NCBI GenBank assembly: GCA_003170475.1
Contig: PMZI01000083.1
Location: 30,637-80,899 of the forward strand
Direction: 5' to 3'
Source of the DNA: Ignavibacteriota bacterium
GTDB taxonomy: Bacteria > Bacteroidota > Ignavibacteria > UBA10030
DNA length: 50,263 bases
Of this stretch, positions 7,188 to 16,163 are shown piece after piece (positions within the stretch are counted from its first letter, which is position 1; every line of letters starts with the position of its first letter). The translations under genes were made by a program, and so were the position numbers. Below the pieces are notes generated by a model. That model worked only from the letters and a program-made list of their open reading frames with translations, did not search any database and was not told the origin of the DNA.

Positions 7188-9266
7188 ATGAAAATCATTC
7201 TTCACTGTCTCTTATTTGTTTTTCTGGAATCAACAAGCATAAACCCCTTGGGAGCACAGTGGGTGCAAACCGGCGGGCCAGGGGGTGGTACGGTGAATGC
7301 TTTTGCCCTGAGTGGAGCGAACCTCTTTGCTGGTACCGAACGCGGTGGAGTCTATCTTTCTACGAACAACGGCGCCAGCTGGACTTCGATGAACGCCGGG
7401 CTCGAAAATATGACAGTGCGATGTCTCGCTGCCAGCGGCAAGGATCTCTTTGCAGGGGCTTGGGGATCCGGCGTCTTTCACTCCACCAACAATGGAGCAA
7501 GCTGGACTGAGGCGAACTCCGGGCTTTCGATCAAGGATGTTCGGTCTCTTGCTGTTGTTGGAGCGAATGTCTTTGCCGGTACAGATGGAGAGGGCGTATT
7601 TCTTTCGACGAACAACGGCGCAAGCTGGACTTCGGTGAAGGCTGGACTGACGAACACATTCGTGCAATGTCTCGCTGTCAATGACTCGAATCTCTTTGCG
7701 GGTACGCTTGGCGGCGGTGTCTATCTTTCCACGAACAACGGAACGAGTTGGACCGAAGCGGACTCAGGACTGTCAAACAAGAATATCTGGTCTCTTGTTT
7801 GCAGTGGACCCAATCTCTTTGCGGGCACTCTTGACGGTATCTTTCTTTCCACCGACCACGGGAAAGTCTGGACTGAGGTCGACTCTGGTCTCACGAGCCC
7901 GTTTGTTTTGTCGTTTGCTGTCATTGGAACCAGTGTGTTTGCAGGGACTCGGGATGCCGGAGTCTTCCTTTCCAGCAACAACGGGGTGAGTTGGAGCGCG
8001 GCGAGCGTTGGGATCACGGAAATGACGATCCGCTCTCTTGCTGTCAATGGGACAAATCTCTTCGCAGGTACAGATGGTGGTGTCTTTCTTTCAACGAACA
8101 ACGGCGCAAGCTGGCGTCCGATGAACTCAGGTTTGCCGCCCATCACATTTGTGGAGTCCCTTCTCGCCACAGGAACGAATCTTATCGCGGGTTCTGATAT
8201 AGGAGGGGTCGTACTTTCCGCCGATGACGGAGCCAGTTGGTCTTCCGTCAATTCTGGTCCGAGTGCCGAAGTTTGGTCTCTTGCAGGCAGTGGGATGGAT
8301 GTTTTTGCAGGTACCTCTGCCGGCTTCTTCCTTTCTACGAACAGCGGGGCAAGCTGGACCGGGTCAAACTCCGGCCTGTTGAACACGTATGTATTGTCCT
8401 TGGTGACCAGTGGGTCGTATCTCTTCGCGGGCACTGAGCAGGGAGTCTTTCTTTCCACGAACAACGGAAGAAGCTGGACCTCGGTGAACGCCGGGCTGAC
8501 GAACACCGTTGTCCGATGCCTGGCCGCCAGTGGAACGTATCTCTTTGCGGGGACGTATGACGGCGGTATCTTTCGATCCACCAACAACGGCGCAAGCTGG
8601 ACCGAGGGAAACTCCGGCCTGACGGACAAGAATGTCTGGTGTCTTGCAGTGAATGGAACGAATGTTTTCGCAGGCACTGATGAAGGGGGCATATTCCTGT
8701 CTACTGACTACGGGACAAATTGGAAATTGCTGAATTCAGGTCTGCCAAACTACGCAAGTGTACGATGCTTTGCTGTCAGTGGCACGAATCTGTTCGCTGG
8801 TTCCGATGGAGAAGGGGTCGTTCTTTCACACGACAATGGAGCACATTGGAGTGCAGTCAACTCAGGTCTCATGAACACCCGTGTCCGGTCTTTTGCTCTC
8901 AGCGGCATGAGTCTCTTTGCCGGAACATTTGGCGGCGGTGTATATCGGTGCCTCCTATCAGAAATAGTCACATTGACGCAAGACCATTCATCTGATCTGC
9001 CATATCACTTCGGTCTTTTCCAGAACTATCCCAACCCCTTCAATCCGAGCACGACGATCAGCTACTCACTGCCAAAAACCACAAACGTATCCCTAAGGAT
9101 CACTAACGCGCTCGGTCAAGAGGTCGCCCTGCTCGTCAATGAACGAAAGGAATCAGGCCAACACCAAATAACCTGGAACGCAATAAACGTCCCTAGCGGC
9201 ATTTACTTCTATCGGCTGCAAGCAGGAGAATTCGTGGAGACTAAGAAGATGATTGTATTGCGCTGA
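7188..9266 (+). CDS. T9SS-secreted 14-repeat Asp-box beta-propeller protein
   Basis: A 692-aa surface or secreted protein. A signal peptide (about 1-23, ending LGAQ) is followed by fourteen repeats of about 41 aa of the form NLFAGTxxGGVxLSTNNGASW. The first thirteen carry an Asp-box (STNNGxSW type), as in sialidase/Ycf48-like propellers; the fourteenth ends in YRCLLSE without one. Fourteen repeats suggest two seven-bladed propellers in tandem. The last ~85 aa are a T9SS type A tail starting [12 protein letters not shown] and ending KKMIVLR. No catalytic site can be assigned; binding or adhesion is inferred. Close relatives lie at 20.7 and 38.4 kb. Confidence 0.92.
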   Translation: MKIILHCLLFVFLESTSINPLGAQWVQTGGPGGGTVNAFALSGANLFAGTERGGVYLSTNNGASWTSMNAGLENMTVRCLAASGKDLFAGAWGSGVFHSTNNGASWTEANSGLSIKDVRSLAVVGANVFAGTDGEGVFLSTNNGASWTSVKAGLTNTFVQCLAVNDSNLFAGTLGGGVYLSTNNGTSWTEADSGLSNKNIWSLVCSGPNLFAGTLDGIFLSTDHGKVWTEVDSGLTSPFVLSFAVIGTSVFAGTRDAGVFLSSNNGVSWSAASVGITEMTIRSLAVNGTNLFAGTDGGVFLSTNNGASWRPMNSGLPPITFVESLLATGTNLIAGSDIGGVVLSADDGASWSSVNSGPSAEVWSLAGSGMDVFAGTSAGFFLSTNSGASWTGSNSGLLNTYVLSLVTSGSYLFAGTEQGVFLSTNNGRSWTSVNAGLTNTVVRCLAASGTYLFAGTYDGGIFRSTNNGASWTEGNSGLTDKNVWCLAVNGTNVFAGTDEGGIFLSTDYGTNWKLLNSGLPNYASVRCFAVSGTNLFAGSDGEGVVLSHDNGAHWSAVNSGLMNTRVRSFALSGMSLFAGTFGGGVYRCLLSEIVTLTQDHSSDLPYHFGLFQNYPNPFNPSTTISYSLPKTTNVSLRITNALGQEVALLVNERKESGQHQITWNAINVPSGIYFYRLQAGEFVETKKMIVLR

Positions 9267-9541
9267 TTTTTGCTCAGGGTCTTGGTTATGCCCATGATTA
9301 TTTCATGAAAACATAATTCTTTTTTGAACACATGTCGGGCCCTCGCCATTCGAAGAGACAATTTCAGTTTGATTGACTATATTTCTGTAGCAAATGCCTT
9401 TTGAGGGGCCTGGCCTCTTTCTCCTCGGAAAGCACTTGCCGGCAGCCACCCATGTTTGAGAGAGCATGTTTTTCCAATGTCCCAACAGCACCGTTAGCCC
9501 AAGCAAGTCGAGCATTCACCAAAACCGGAGAGAATCATATC

Positions 9542-10150
9542 ATGATTCCGAACGAAAGGATACTTGTCATCCCATCGCAAGTCATCGTGCCAAAACTCAA
9601 GAGCGCCCATTCGCTGGAGTCGACGATTCCCTATGAGGATTTAATGGCGTTGATTCGCAAACATCATCAACTTGTTGACAGAGCCCCGGCGGAGATAGAC
9701 AACAGCCTGAAGCAGATCATTCCGTATGCAATCATCCGATTTGATGACCAGGTGTATCTTGTCAAGAGATCAAAACGTCAGGCAGAGGCGAGATTGCACG
9801 ATCTTTATTCGATCGGCCTGGGCGGCCACATTTCGGAATCGCTCGACGATACTTCAGACGTGATACGTGCTGCTCTCGCGAGGGAACTGGAAGAAGAAAT
9901 GGACATTACGGGACCCTCACAAACAAAGTATGTGGGGATCATCAATGATGACACTACAGATGTGGGCAAAGTGCACCTGGGTATTCTGCACGAAGTGCTC
10001 CTTGAGGGAAATTATTGCCGCATCCGGGAGAAAGAGAACATGACCGGCAACTGGTGCGCGATTCCTTCGTTGGCCAACTACTATGACGCCATGGAATCCT
10101 GGTCACAAATAGTATGCAAGTACCACCTCCTGACAGGAAGCCAAGTCTGA
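9542..10150 (+). CDS. NUDIX-family predicted phosphoesterase
   Basis: A 202-aa cytoplasmic protein. The central Nudix fold holds GGHI (94-97) and the Nudix helix RELEEEMDI (114-122), matching REUxEExGU except that Asp replaces the Gly. An N-terminal extension of about 55 aa resembles the group annotated as predicted NUDIX phosphoesterases acting on nucleotide-derivative diphosphates; the substrate is unknown. The start was set at the ATG at 9542 because GGAGAG lies just upstream and the longer frame begins with a TTG and unlikely sequence. It sits alone between two secreted-protein genes, with no functional link to them evident. Confidence 0.85.
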   Translation: MIPNERILVIPSQVIVPKLKSAHSLESTIPYEDLMALIRKHHQLVDRAPAEIDNSLKQIIPYAIIRFDDQVYLVKRSKRQAEARLHDLYSIGLGGHISESLDDTSDVIRAALARELEEEMDITGPSQTKYVGIINDDTTDVGKVHLGILHEVLLEGNYCRIREKENMTGNWCAIPSLANYYDAMESWSQIVCKYHLLTGSQV

Positions 10151-10313
10151 ACCCTCGCTGACATCGTATTGCAGACCAGCGATCGAACCTCTTCGGTTGC
10201 CGATGAGCTCTTCTCATGTGTTCCAGTCGGACGGTCGTCTGTTAGTGGGATTCACGGGAATTTTTCCTTACGTTCGCTTGAATTCTCCATTCGATAAACA
10301 CTCCCACGCCATC

Positions 10314-12293
10314 ATGAAACGCTCAATTCCCTTTCTCGTTTTCGCGATCCTCACGATTCTCTTTGCACCCGGCGAGGCATCGGCGCAACAGCGCGTTCGA
10401 TCGCGGCCAAATCCATTTCTCTCCACATCAAAACCATTCACGCGCTGGTGGTGGTTTGCATCCGTTATCACGGAGAAAGACGTTCGGTCGGATCTCAATT
10501 GGCTCAAGGAAAACGGCTTCGGCGGCGTGGAGGTCGCATGGATGTATCCGTTGAACCGCCGGCAGAATGACACCGTCCATTATACGCCGAGGCAGGAATG
10601 GCTCAGCCCGCAATGGACGGCGATCGTAGGATTCGCGAAACGGTACGCGGACAGCATCGGCCTTGGCTGCGACTACACCTTCGGATCGCTCTGGCCGTTC
10701 GGTGATACACAGGTGCCGCGTGAGGAGGCGACGCGCAACAGCACTGACACAGCATGGCGTCAGGATATGACCGCCTCGTGGGAGTATCCAAAGACCGGGT
10801 ACATCATTGACCATCTCATGCCGAAAGCTTTTGCGCACTACGCAGACCGTATGCTCCGGGCGCTTCCGCATGTTCGCAGCTCAATCGGCACCGCGTATTT
10901 CTGCGACTCATGGGAGGTCGAATCGCGGCAGCTCTGGACTCCGGGGTTCGATGACGATTTCCAAAAGAGATTCGGCTACAGCATCCAGCCGTTAATGGAT
11001 TCGATTTACTCAAAGCGCTATGGCGATGAGCGGTACGATTACATGAAGCTCGTTTCGGAAAAGACCATCGGCTTCTACCGTCAGTTCACAGCAATCGCTC
11101 ATGAGGGAGGTGCGCTTGCCCGGGTGCAATGCGCAGGCGCGCCGTGTGACATTATGAGCGCATACGCAAGTGTGGACATCCCCGAAACGGAGGCAATGCT
11201 CTATGAGCCGGAGTACTCGAAGATTGTCGCATCGGCCGCCGCTCTCTCAGGCAGGAAGATCGTCACGAGCGAGACGTTTACATGTCTCTACGGGTGGCCG
11301 CGCATTCACCACCGCGAAGAGCAAACTGCGGATTTGAAACTAGTAGCCGACGCACTCTTCGCAAACGGCGTGAACCACGTCATCTGGCACGGCAAGCCGC
11401 TGAACCCTGCAGGCACGGACACGGTGATATCGTACACGGTTCACGTGGGTCCAAGCGGGTCCCTTGCGCCGGAACTCCCCCAATTCAACGCCTATATGGA
11501 AAAGGTTTCTTCCGCCATGAAGCGCGGGAAGACGTACTCTGACGTTGCCGTCTATCTGCCGACCGAAGACGCCTGGACTGCGGGCGAACTCCCGAAGGAA
11601 AAGCAGCTCATCTGGTCCTGGGGCGAATATGAGATGCGGTATATCTACACACCGCAGGAACTCAAAGGATATCACCCGCTGTGGATCAACGGTGATCTCC
11701 TGCAAAAGGCGGAGTACAGGAATGGCTTGATCCTTGTCGGCGACGCGAAATTCTCCTCCCTGTACGTGGATGTGAAATATCTCGACCGCTCGTCGCTGAA
11801 GCGGATCCTTGAATTCGCACACAAAGGCCTGCCGATCTGCCTGAAACAAGATCCTTCCGAGCCGGGAAAAACCAAAACGCCGGAGTATGGGAACATGTTC
11901 TCAAGCTTGAAGAACATGAAAAACGTTTCCGCAACATTCGCTGAGGTGCATCCGCAGAAGCCGTTCGTCACCGTGAAGATTGACGCAGACTACTGGTGCA
12001 GGAAGGACGGAGGAGAGTACTACGTCTTCATCGCCAATCCGAAGTCGAGGAAACTGAAGTATCCGATCACATATGGCCAGTCGTTTACGGTCGACACTGT
12101 TCGGACAGAGGCAACGTTCACACTCGAACATGGCAAGAGAGCAACGACGCGACTCGAATTCAAGCCATATCAGTCGCTGCTCCTGAAGATAAACACAAAA
12201 GGAGAAATCGTTCCTATCGATATCTCCTTTGTTCCGAAAACCCCCATCGTGAAAGTGCGCGAGAAGAGAAAGGAAGCATGGGAGGTGGAGTGA
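10314..12293 (+). CDS. GH106-like secreted glycoside hydrolase (alpha-L-rhamnosidase-like)
   Basis: A 659-aa exported protein. The signal peptide is residues 1-24 (ending GEASA), which fixes the start at the ATG 10314 rather than an upstream TTG. The N-terminal part resembles GH106 alpha-L-rhamnosidases: FTRWWWF, an N-terminal GFGGVEVAW strand, a GSLWPFG motif, DSWE with Glu201, and TSETF with Glu320, the last two being candidate catalytic acids. VNHVIWHG is a further family-like motif. A C-terminal beta-sandwich (about 555-640) follows. It is shorter than typical GH106 enzymes (about 900-1100 aa) and, unlike most secreted neighbours, has no T9SS tail, so it is probably periplasmic. Family membership is fairly sure; rhamnose specificity is inferred. 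Confidence 0.82.
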   Translation: MKRSIPFLVFAILTILFAPGEASAQQRVRSRPNPFLSTSKPFTRWWWFASVITEKDVRSDLNWLKENGFGGVEVAWMYPLNRRQNDTVHYTPRQEWLSPQWTAIVGFAKRYADSIGLGCDYTFGSLWPFGDTQVPREEATRNSTDTAWRQDMTASWEYPKTGYIIDHLMPKAFAHYADRMLRALPHVRSSIGTAYFCDSWEVESRQLWTPGFDDDFQKRFGYSIQPLMDSIYSKRYGDERYDYMKLVSEKTIGFYRQFTAIAHEGGALARVQCAGAPCDIMSAYASVDIPETEAMLYEPEYSKIVASAAALSGRKIVTSETFTCLYGWPRIHHREEQTADLKLVADALFANGVNHVIWHGKPLNPAGTDTVISYTVHVGPSGSLAPELPQFNAYMEKVSSAMKRGKTYSDVAVYLPTEDAWTAGELPKEKQLIWSWGEYEMRYIYTPQELKGYHPLWINGDLLQKAEYRNGLILVGDAKFSSLYVDVKYLDRSSLKRILEFAHKGLPICLKQDPSEPGKTKTPEYGNMFSSLKNMKNVSATFAEVHPQKPFVTVKIDADYWCRKDGGEYYVFIANPKSRKLKYPITYGQSFTVDTVRTEATFTLEHGKRATTRLEFKPYQSLLLKINTKGEIVPIDISFVPKTPIVKVREKRKEAWEVE

Positions 12294-12623
12294 AATGACC
12301 TGCGGACCGGGTGTGATGGATTCGCGAAAACAGGAAACTCACTTTCTTCGATCTTATTAGGCACCCAAGCCGAGGATTCGATAGGCTACAAGCTTCTTTG
12401 CAATAACCCCCAGCCAGGAATCCCCGCTTTTTTCCTCGAGGTTAGCCATGCTTGCTTTTGTTCTAAGGCAAGCGTAGGTTTAGACCCAAGCACCGTGCCC
12501 GTCTTTGAATACTAATTCTGACCTGTGGAATGAAGGATTGAGAACCGTTGGATTCGTTGAAGCAATGAAAGGGTTCTTCTTGTCTCGTCGTTGATCTGGG
12601 AACCATTGAGCAAGGGAGGTTCT
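12294..12623. other. 330-bp intergenic stretch
   Basis: No gene is seen. A segment at 12465-12501 resembles one at 7018-7055 upstream of another T9SS-substrate gene (see findings). The Shine-Dalgarno gggagg at 12614-12619 belongs to the next gene. Confidence 0.5.
12614..12619 (+). promoter_or_regulatory. Ribosome binding site deciding a GTG start
   Basis: gggagg lies 4 nt before GTG 12624, directly ahead of a signal peptide. It favours that GTG over the upstream TTG at 12591. Confidence 0.7.
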
Positions 12624-15600
12624 GTGAAAGGTCACACGCTGCCTCACCGGCTTTGCTTCATCCTCATCATTGTTCTGACTTCTTCGCTTGCCTTCTCGCA
12701 AAACTTCCCCGGCGGATTCAACTTCTACTTGCCACCGAGGGACACAGGGAGCACACGGTTTATCCCTCAGTTTCCTCGCACGCCATTGACGGACCAAGAC
12801 TTTGTCTCGATCGGTGGTGATGGACATTTCTCTGTCCGCGGCAAGTCGATTCGGTTCTTTGGCACAAATGTACTCCCGTATGCCGCTTTTCCCGTGAAGT
12901 CGGAGGCTTGGTTCATCGCAGGAAGACTTCGCAAGATGGGATTCAATCTGGTGCGCCTCCATGGTATGGACAACCCATGGGGCACTTCTTTGGGTACGAG
13001 CTTGCTCTTTCCGCCGCCGGCCTCGACCCGCGAGTTAAACCCGACCACATTAGATAGGCTGGACAATCTCCTCGCCGAGTTGAAAAGCAACGGTATCTAT
13101 GCGGATATCAACTTGCATGTCAATCGTAGATTCACGTCTCTCGACGGCTTGCCTGATGCAGATTCTCTGCAGGACTATGGCAAGGCCATTAACTATTTCG
13201 ATCCGGCAGTACTTGCTTTGCACAAGGAGTATGCGAAAGAGCTCCTTACGCATGTGAGCCTGTATACCGGGAAATCGTTGGTGAACGATCCGGTCATGGC
13301 GATGGTGGAAATTACGAACGAGAATTGCCTCTATCACTATTGGAAGAACGGGAAACTCAAGCTCATTGCAGAAGGCGGCATCCTGACCGCGCGACATAAC
13401 AAGATGCTCGACACGCTCTGGTTGTCGTATCTTAGAAGCCGCTATGCCACCACATCAGCGCTCTCATCCGCCTGGAATGCAGGTTCGTACTACTTACTTG
13501 CCGGAAACCAGGTTGTCAACGGAACGTTTGAGAACAGTCCGTCTTTGATGCCTTGGATCATGGAGACACATTTTCCTGCCGACGCCTATATGGTAAGAGA
13601 CTCAACGACGCATTACTCGGGCAAATACTCGGCCAAGGTTGTTGTTACCAATACTACCGACACCGACTGGCATCTGCAGTGGAAGCAGATCGGACTAAAG
13701 ATGATCAAGGACACGGTGTACCTTGTTTCATTCGCCGCCCGATCCGACAGCGCGAGGGCCATACGAGCCTTCATTTCAGATGAGATCCCTCCTTGGACGA
13801 TCTACGAGAACCTCACAATTCAGCTGCAGCCTCAATGGACCACCTATTCATTCTATTTAAGGGCACCCGTAACTTCGGACACCCTGCGTTTGTCCTTTGC
13901 TGTCGGAGGGCAGGTTGGTGTCTACTGGTTCGATGACATTTCGATGATCCCTGTACGGAGTGGACTCCTTCCTGACGAGTCACTGGCCACCTCGTTCGTC
14001 CGACGTATTGATTATAGCGATTGCCATCAATTCTCAGATCAGCGTATACGGGATGTCTCCTCTTTCTACATCAAACTGGAAGATGATTATTTTGTCCAGA
14101 TGCACAGCTATCTCAAGGATACACTTAACGTGAGGGTCCCGATTGTCGGCACCAATTGGCTCATTGGTCCTGCAGATATGGCTGTGCAATCGAAGCTGGA
14201 CTTCATCGACAATCACGGCTACTGGGACATCCCGAACTCAGGCACGGGTCGGTCGACCGATCCAGGTTGGACCATCTCCAATACTGCTATGGTCAATTCG
14301 AAAGATGGAGGATCGATTTCCCAGATGGTTGCCGCTGTTCCGGCGAGCGGGAAACCTTTCACGATGAGTGAATACAATCACGCTTTCCCAAACCGATACC
14401 AGTCAGAACTGATGCTGTTCACCACCGGCTATGGTTCGTTTCACAGCGTCGACGCGTTCATGTATTTCAATTACTCCGGCGAACCTATTGATGACTGGGA
14501 TACTGATTGGGTAGAAGACTTCTATGAGTTCCATCGCAACTCGGCAATGATGGCATTGGTTCCTTCTTGCGCTCTTGCCTATCGCTCAGGCATGATCTCC
14601 CATGCTCGACAGCCTCTAATAATTAGCTATGCTCCAGACGACTACCTCTTGCTGCCTCGGCAATACAATCCCATGATTCCCTGGGCTGATCCCCCCAGTC
14701 AGTTTGATCCGCTGCTGGGTTTGAAGTACGGCATTCGGACAGGTTCGTTCTCAAGCACTACACCGTTAAATGCTTCGTCGCTTCCCTCTGTTCCAACAAA
14801 CCCGTATATCACGGACACGAAAGAGATCACATGGAATACAGATGGACTGCTCACGGTTGCCAGTGGCCGGTTTGCCGGTGTGACAGGATTCCTGAACAGT
14901 TTCATCAATCAGTCGGCTGGCCCTTTGACGATCAAAGCAGCGAGCGGATTTGCAACATTCACTTGGGTTTCATTGACAAACGATTCACTTCAATTTGCGC
15001 CCTTGTCGCTTCTGACGATCTCTACAAGGGTGCAGAACACGGGAATGGTGTGGGATGGGACAAGCAGCATCAACAACCATTGGGGGACTAGTCCCACCCA
15101 GGTAGAGCCGCTAAACCTCTCTCTCCAATTAGCGATGCAGGCCGACTCTATCCGGGTTTATCCGCTCGACACGTACGGTCGGGAAACAAAAGGATATACG
15201 ACATATCAGCCGACATCGTCGAATACCTTCGCGATCACGATCGATCAGAATCGCTTGCAGTCTATGTGGTTCGGTATTCAGGCATTCAAAGGCAATTTGA
15301 GACCTTCCTTCGTTTCCAAGATGCATGATACGACAATCGCTCAGAATCAAATACTCAACTTCACGTACACTGCAACGGATCTCTATAGCGATTCATTGAA
15401 GTATACCCTCGTCAATCCTCCCTCAGGTGCGTCGGTGACACAGGCGGGGGTTTTCAGCTGGAGGCCGTCCTACACTCAACAAGGAGCCTTCCCGATCGTT
15501 GCGGTTGTAAGCAAGAATTTCGGCTCATTCACCGACACGGCACGTTCGACGATCACAGTCACGAAGGTGAACGCGAAGCCGGTGCTGAACTTCCAGTCGC

Positions 15601-16163
15601 CTGCAGCTGGAGCAATGACAACTCTCTCCCGGAACAAGTCACAGACGTTTGCTGTGAGCGTGACGGATCTGAATGGTGATCCGCTCACGTACACCTGGAA
15701 AGTAAACGGCGGAGTGATGAAGACAGGTGCAGACACATTGTACACACAGGGCTTTTCGGATCCACATAATACACCCGAGTGGGTCCGAGTCATCTGGTCG
15801 AAACCAAACGGCGTGCTGCCTGATTCAGTGACGTGGAATTTTGTGATTACTCTCGTTTCGATGGATGAGAATGTGATCCCGACAGAGTTCGGGTTGGCCC
15901 AGAACTACCCGAACCCTTTCAACCCGTCAACAAACATACAGTTTGATCTGCCAAAGACGGTTCCCGTGACGCTGGAGATCTACAACATCTTGGGGAGTAG
16001 GATTCGCACATTGGTGAGGGGTGAATCTTTGAATGCCGGTCGATACACGGCGGTGTGGGATGGCAGGGATGAAGGGGGGACAAGCGTGGCGTCGGGGGCG
16101 TACTTTTGTCGGATCAGTGCAGGGGACTTCCACGCATCGAAGAAGCTGGCCTTGTTGCGATAG
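12624..16163 (+). CDS. T9SS-secreted GH5-like glycoside hydrolase with inserted CBM
   Basis: A 1179-aa secreted enzyme from the GTG at 12624. The signal peptide ends near LAFSQ (residue 26). A TIM-barrel cellulase-like catalytic region begins around residue 60 (IRFFGTNVLP; GFNLVRLHGMD). Likely acid/base Glu233 follows Asn232 in EITNENC; likely nucleophile is Glu583 in TMSEYNH. A CBM4/9-like jelly roll (about 297-441, VNGTFENS to WFDDISM) sits between these two residues, inside the barrel. A cadherin/Ig-like domain (about 900-975), another Ig-like segment, and a T9SS tail ([12 protein letters not shown]...KKLALLR) follow. The substrate is unknown; a plant beta-glycan is plausible. The tail and the 3' flank are nearly identical to those of the gene at 20.7 kb. 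Confidence 0.85.
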   Translation: MKGHTLPHRLCFILIIVLTSSLAFSQNFPGGFNFYLPPRDTGSTRFIPQFPRTPLTDQDFVSIGGDGHFSVRGKSIRFFGTNVLPYAAFPVKSEAWFIAGRLRKMGFNLVRLHGMDNPWGTSLGTSLLFPPPASTRELNPTTLDRLDNLLAELKSNGIYADINLHVNRRFTSLDGLPDADSLQDYGKAINYFDPAVLALHKEYAKELLTHVSLYTGKSLVNDPVMAMVEITNENCLYHYWKNGKLKLIAEGGILTARHNKMLDTLWLSYLRSRYATTSALSSAWNAGSYYLLAGNQVVNGTFENSPSLMPWIMETHFPADAYMVRDSTTHYSGKYSAKVVVTNTTDTDWHLQWKQIGLKMIKDTVYLVSFAARSDSARAIRAFISDEIPPWTIYENLTIQLQPQWTTYSFYLRAPVTSDTLRLSFAVGGQVGVYWFDDISMIPVRSGLLPDESLATSFVRRIDYSDCHQFSDQRIRDVSSFYIKLEDDYFVQMHSYLKDTLNVRVPIVGTNWLIGPADMAVQSKLDFIDNHGYWDIPNSGTGRSTDPGWTISNTAMVNSKDGGSISQMVAAVPASGKPFTMSEYNHAFPNRYQSELMLFTTGYGSFHSVDAFMYFNYSGEPIDDWDTDWVEDFYEFHRNSAMMALVPSCALAYRSGMISHARQPLIISYAPDDYLLLPRQYNPMIPWADPPSQFDPLLGLKYGIRTGSFSSTTPLNASSLPSVPTNPYITDTKEITWNTDGLLTVASGRFAGVTGFLNSFINQSAGPLTIKAASGFATFTWVSLTNDSLQFAPLSLLTISTRVQNTGMVWDGTSSINNHWGTSPTQVEPLNLSLQLAMQADSIRVYPLDTYGRETKGYTTYQPTSSNTFAITIDQNRLQSMWFGIQAFKGNLRPSFVSKMHDTTIAQNQILNFTYTATDLYSDSLKYTLVNPPSGASVTQAGVFSWRPSYTQQGAFPIVAVVSKNFGSFTDTARSTITVTKVNAKPVLNFQSPAAGAMTTLSRNKSQTFAVSVTDLNGDPLTYTWKVNGGVMKTGADTLYTQGFSDPHNTPEWVRVIWSKPNGVLPDSVTWNFVITLVSMDENVIPTEFGLAQNYPNPFNPSTNIQFDLPKTVPVTLEIYNILGSRIRTLVRGESLNAGRYTAVWDGRDEGGTSVASGAYFCRISAGDFHASKKLALLR

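Noticed and set aside
7721-8692. 323-codon minus-strand frame in the propeller gene
   Set aside because: A shadow of the repeat array, since the same repeats give a periodic translation on the other strand.
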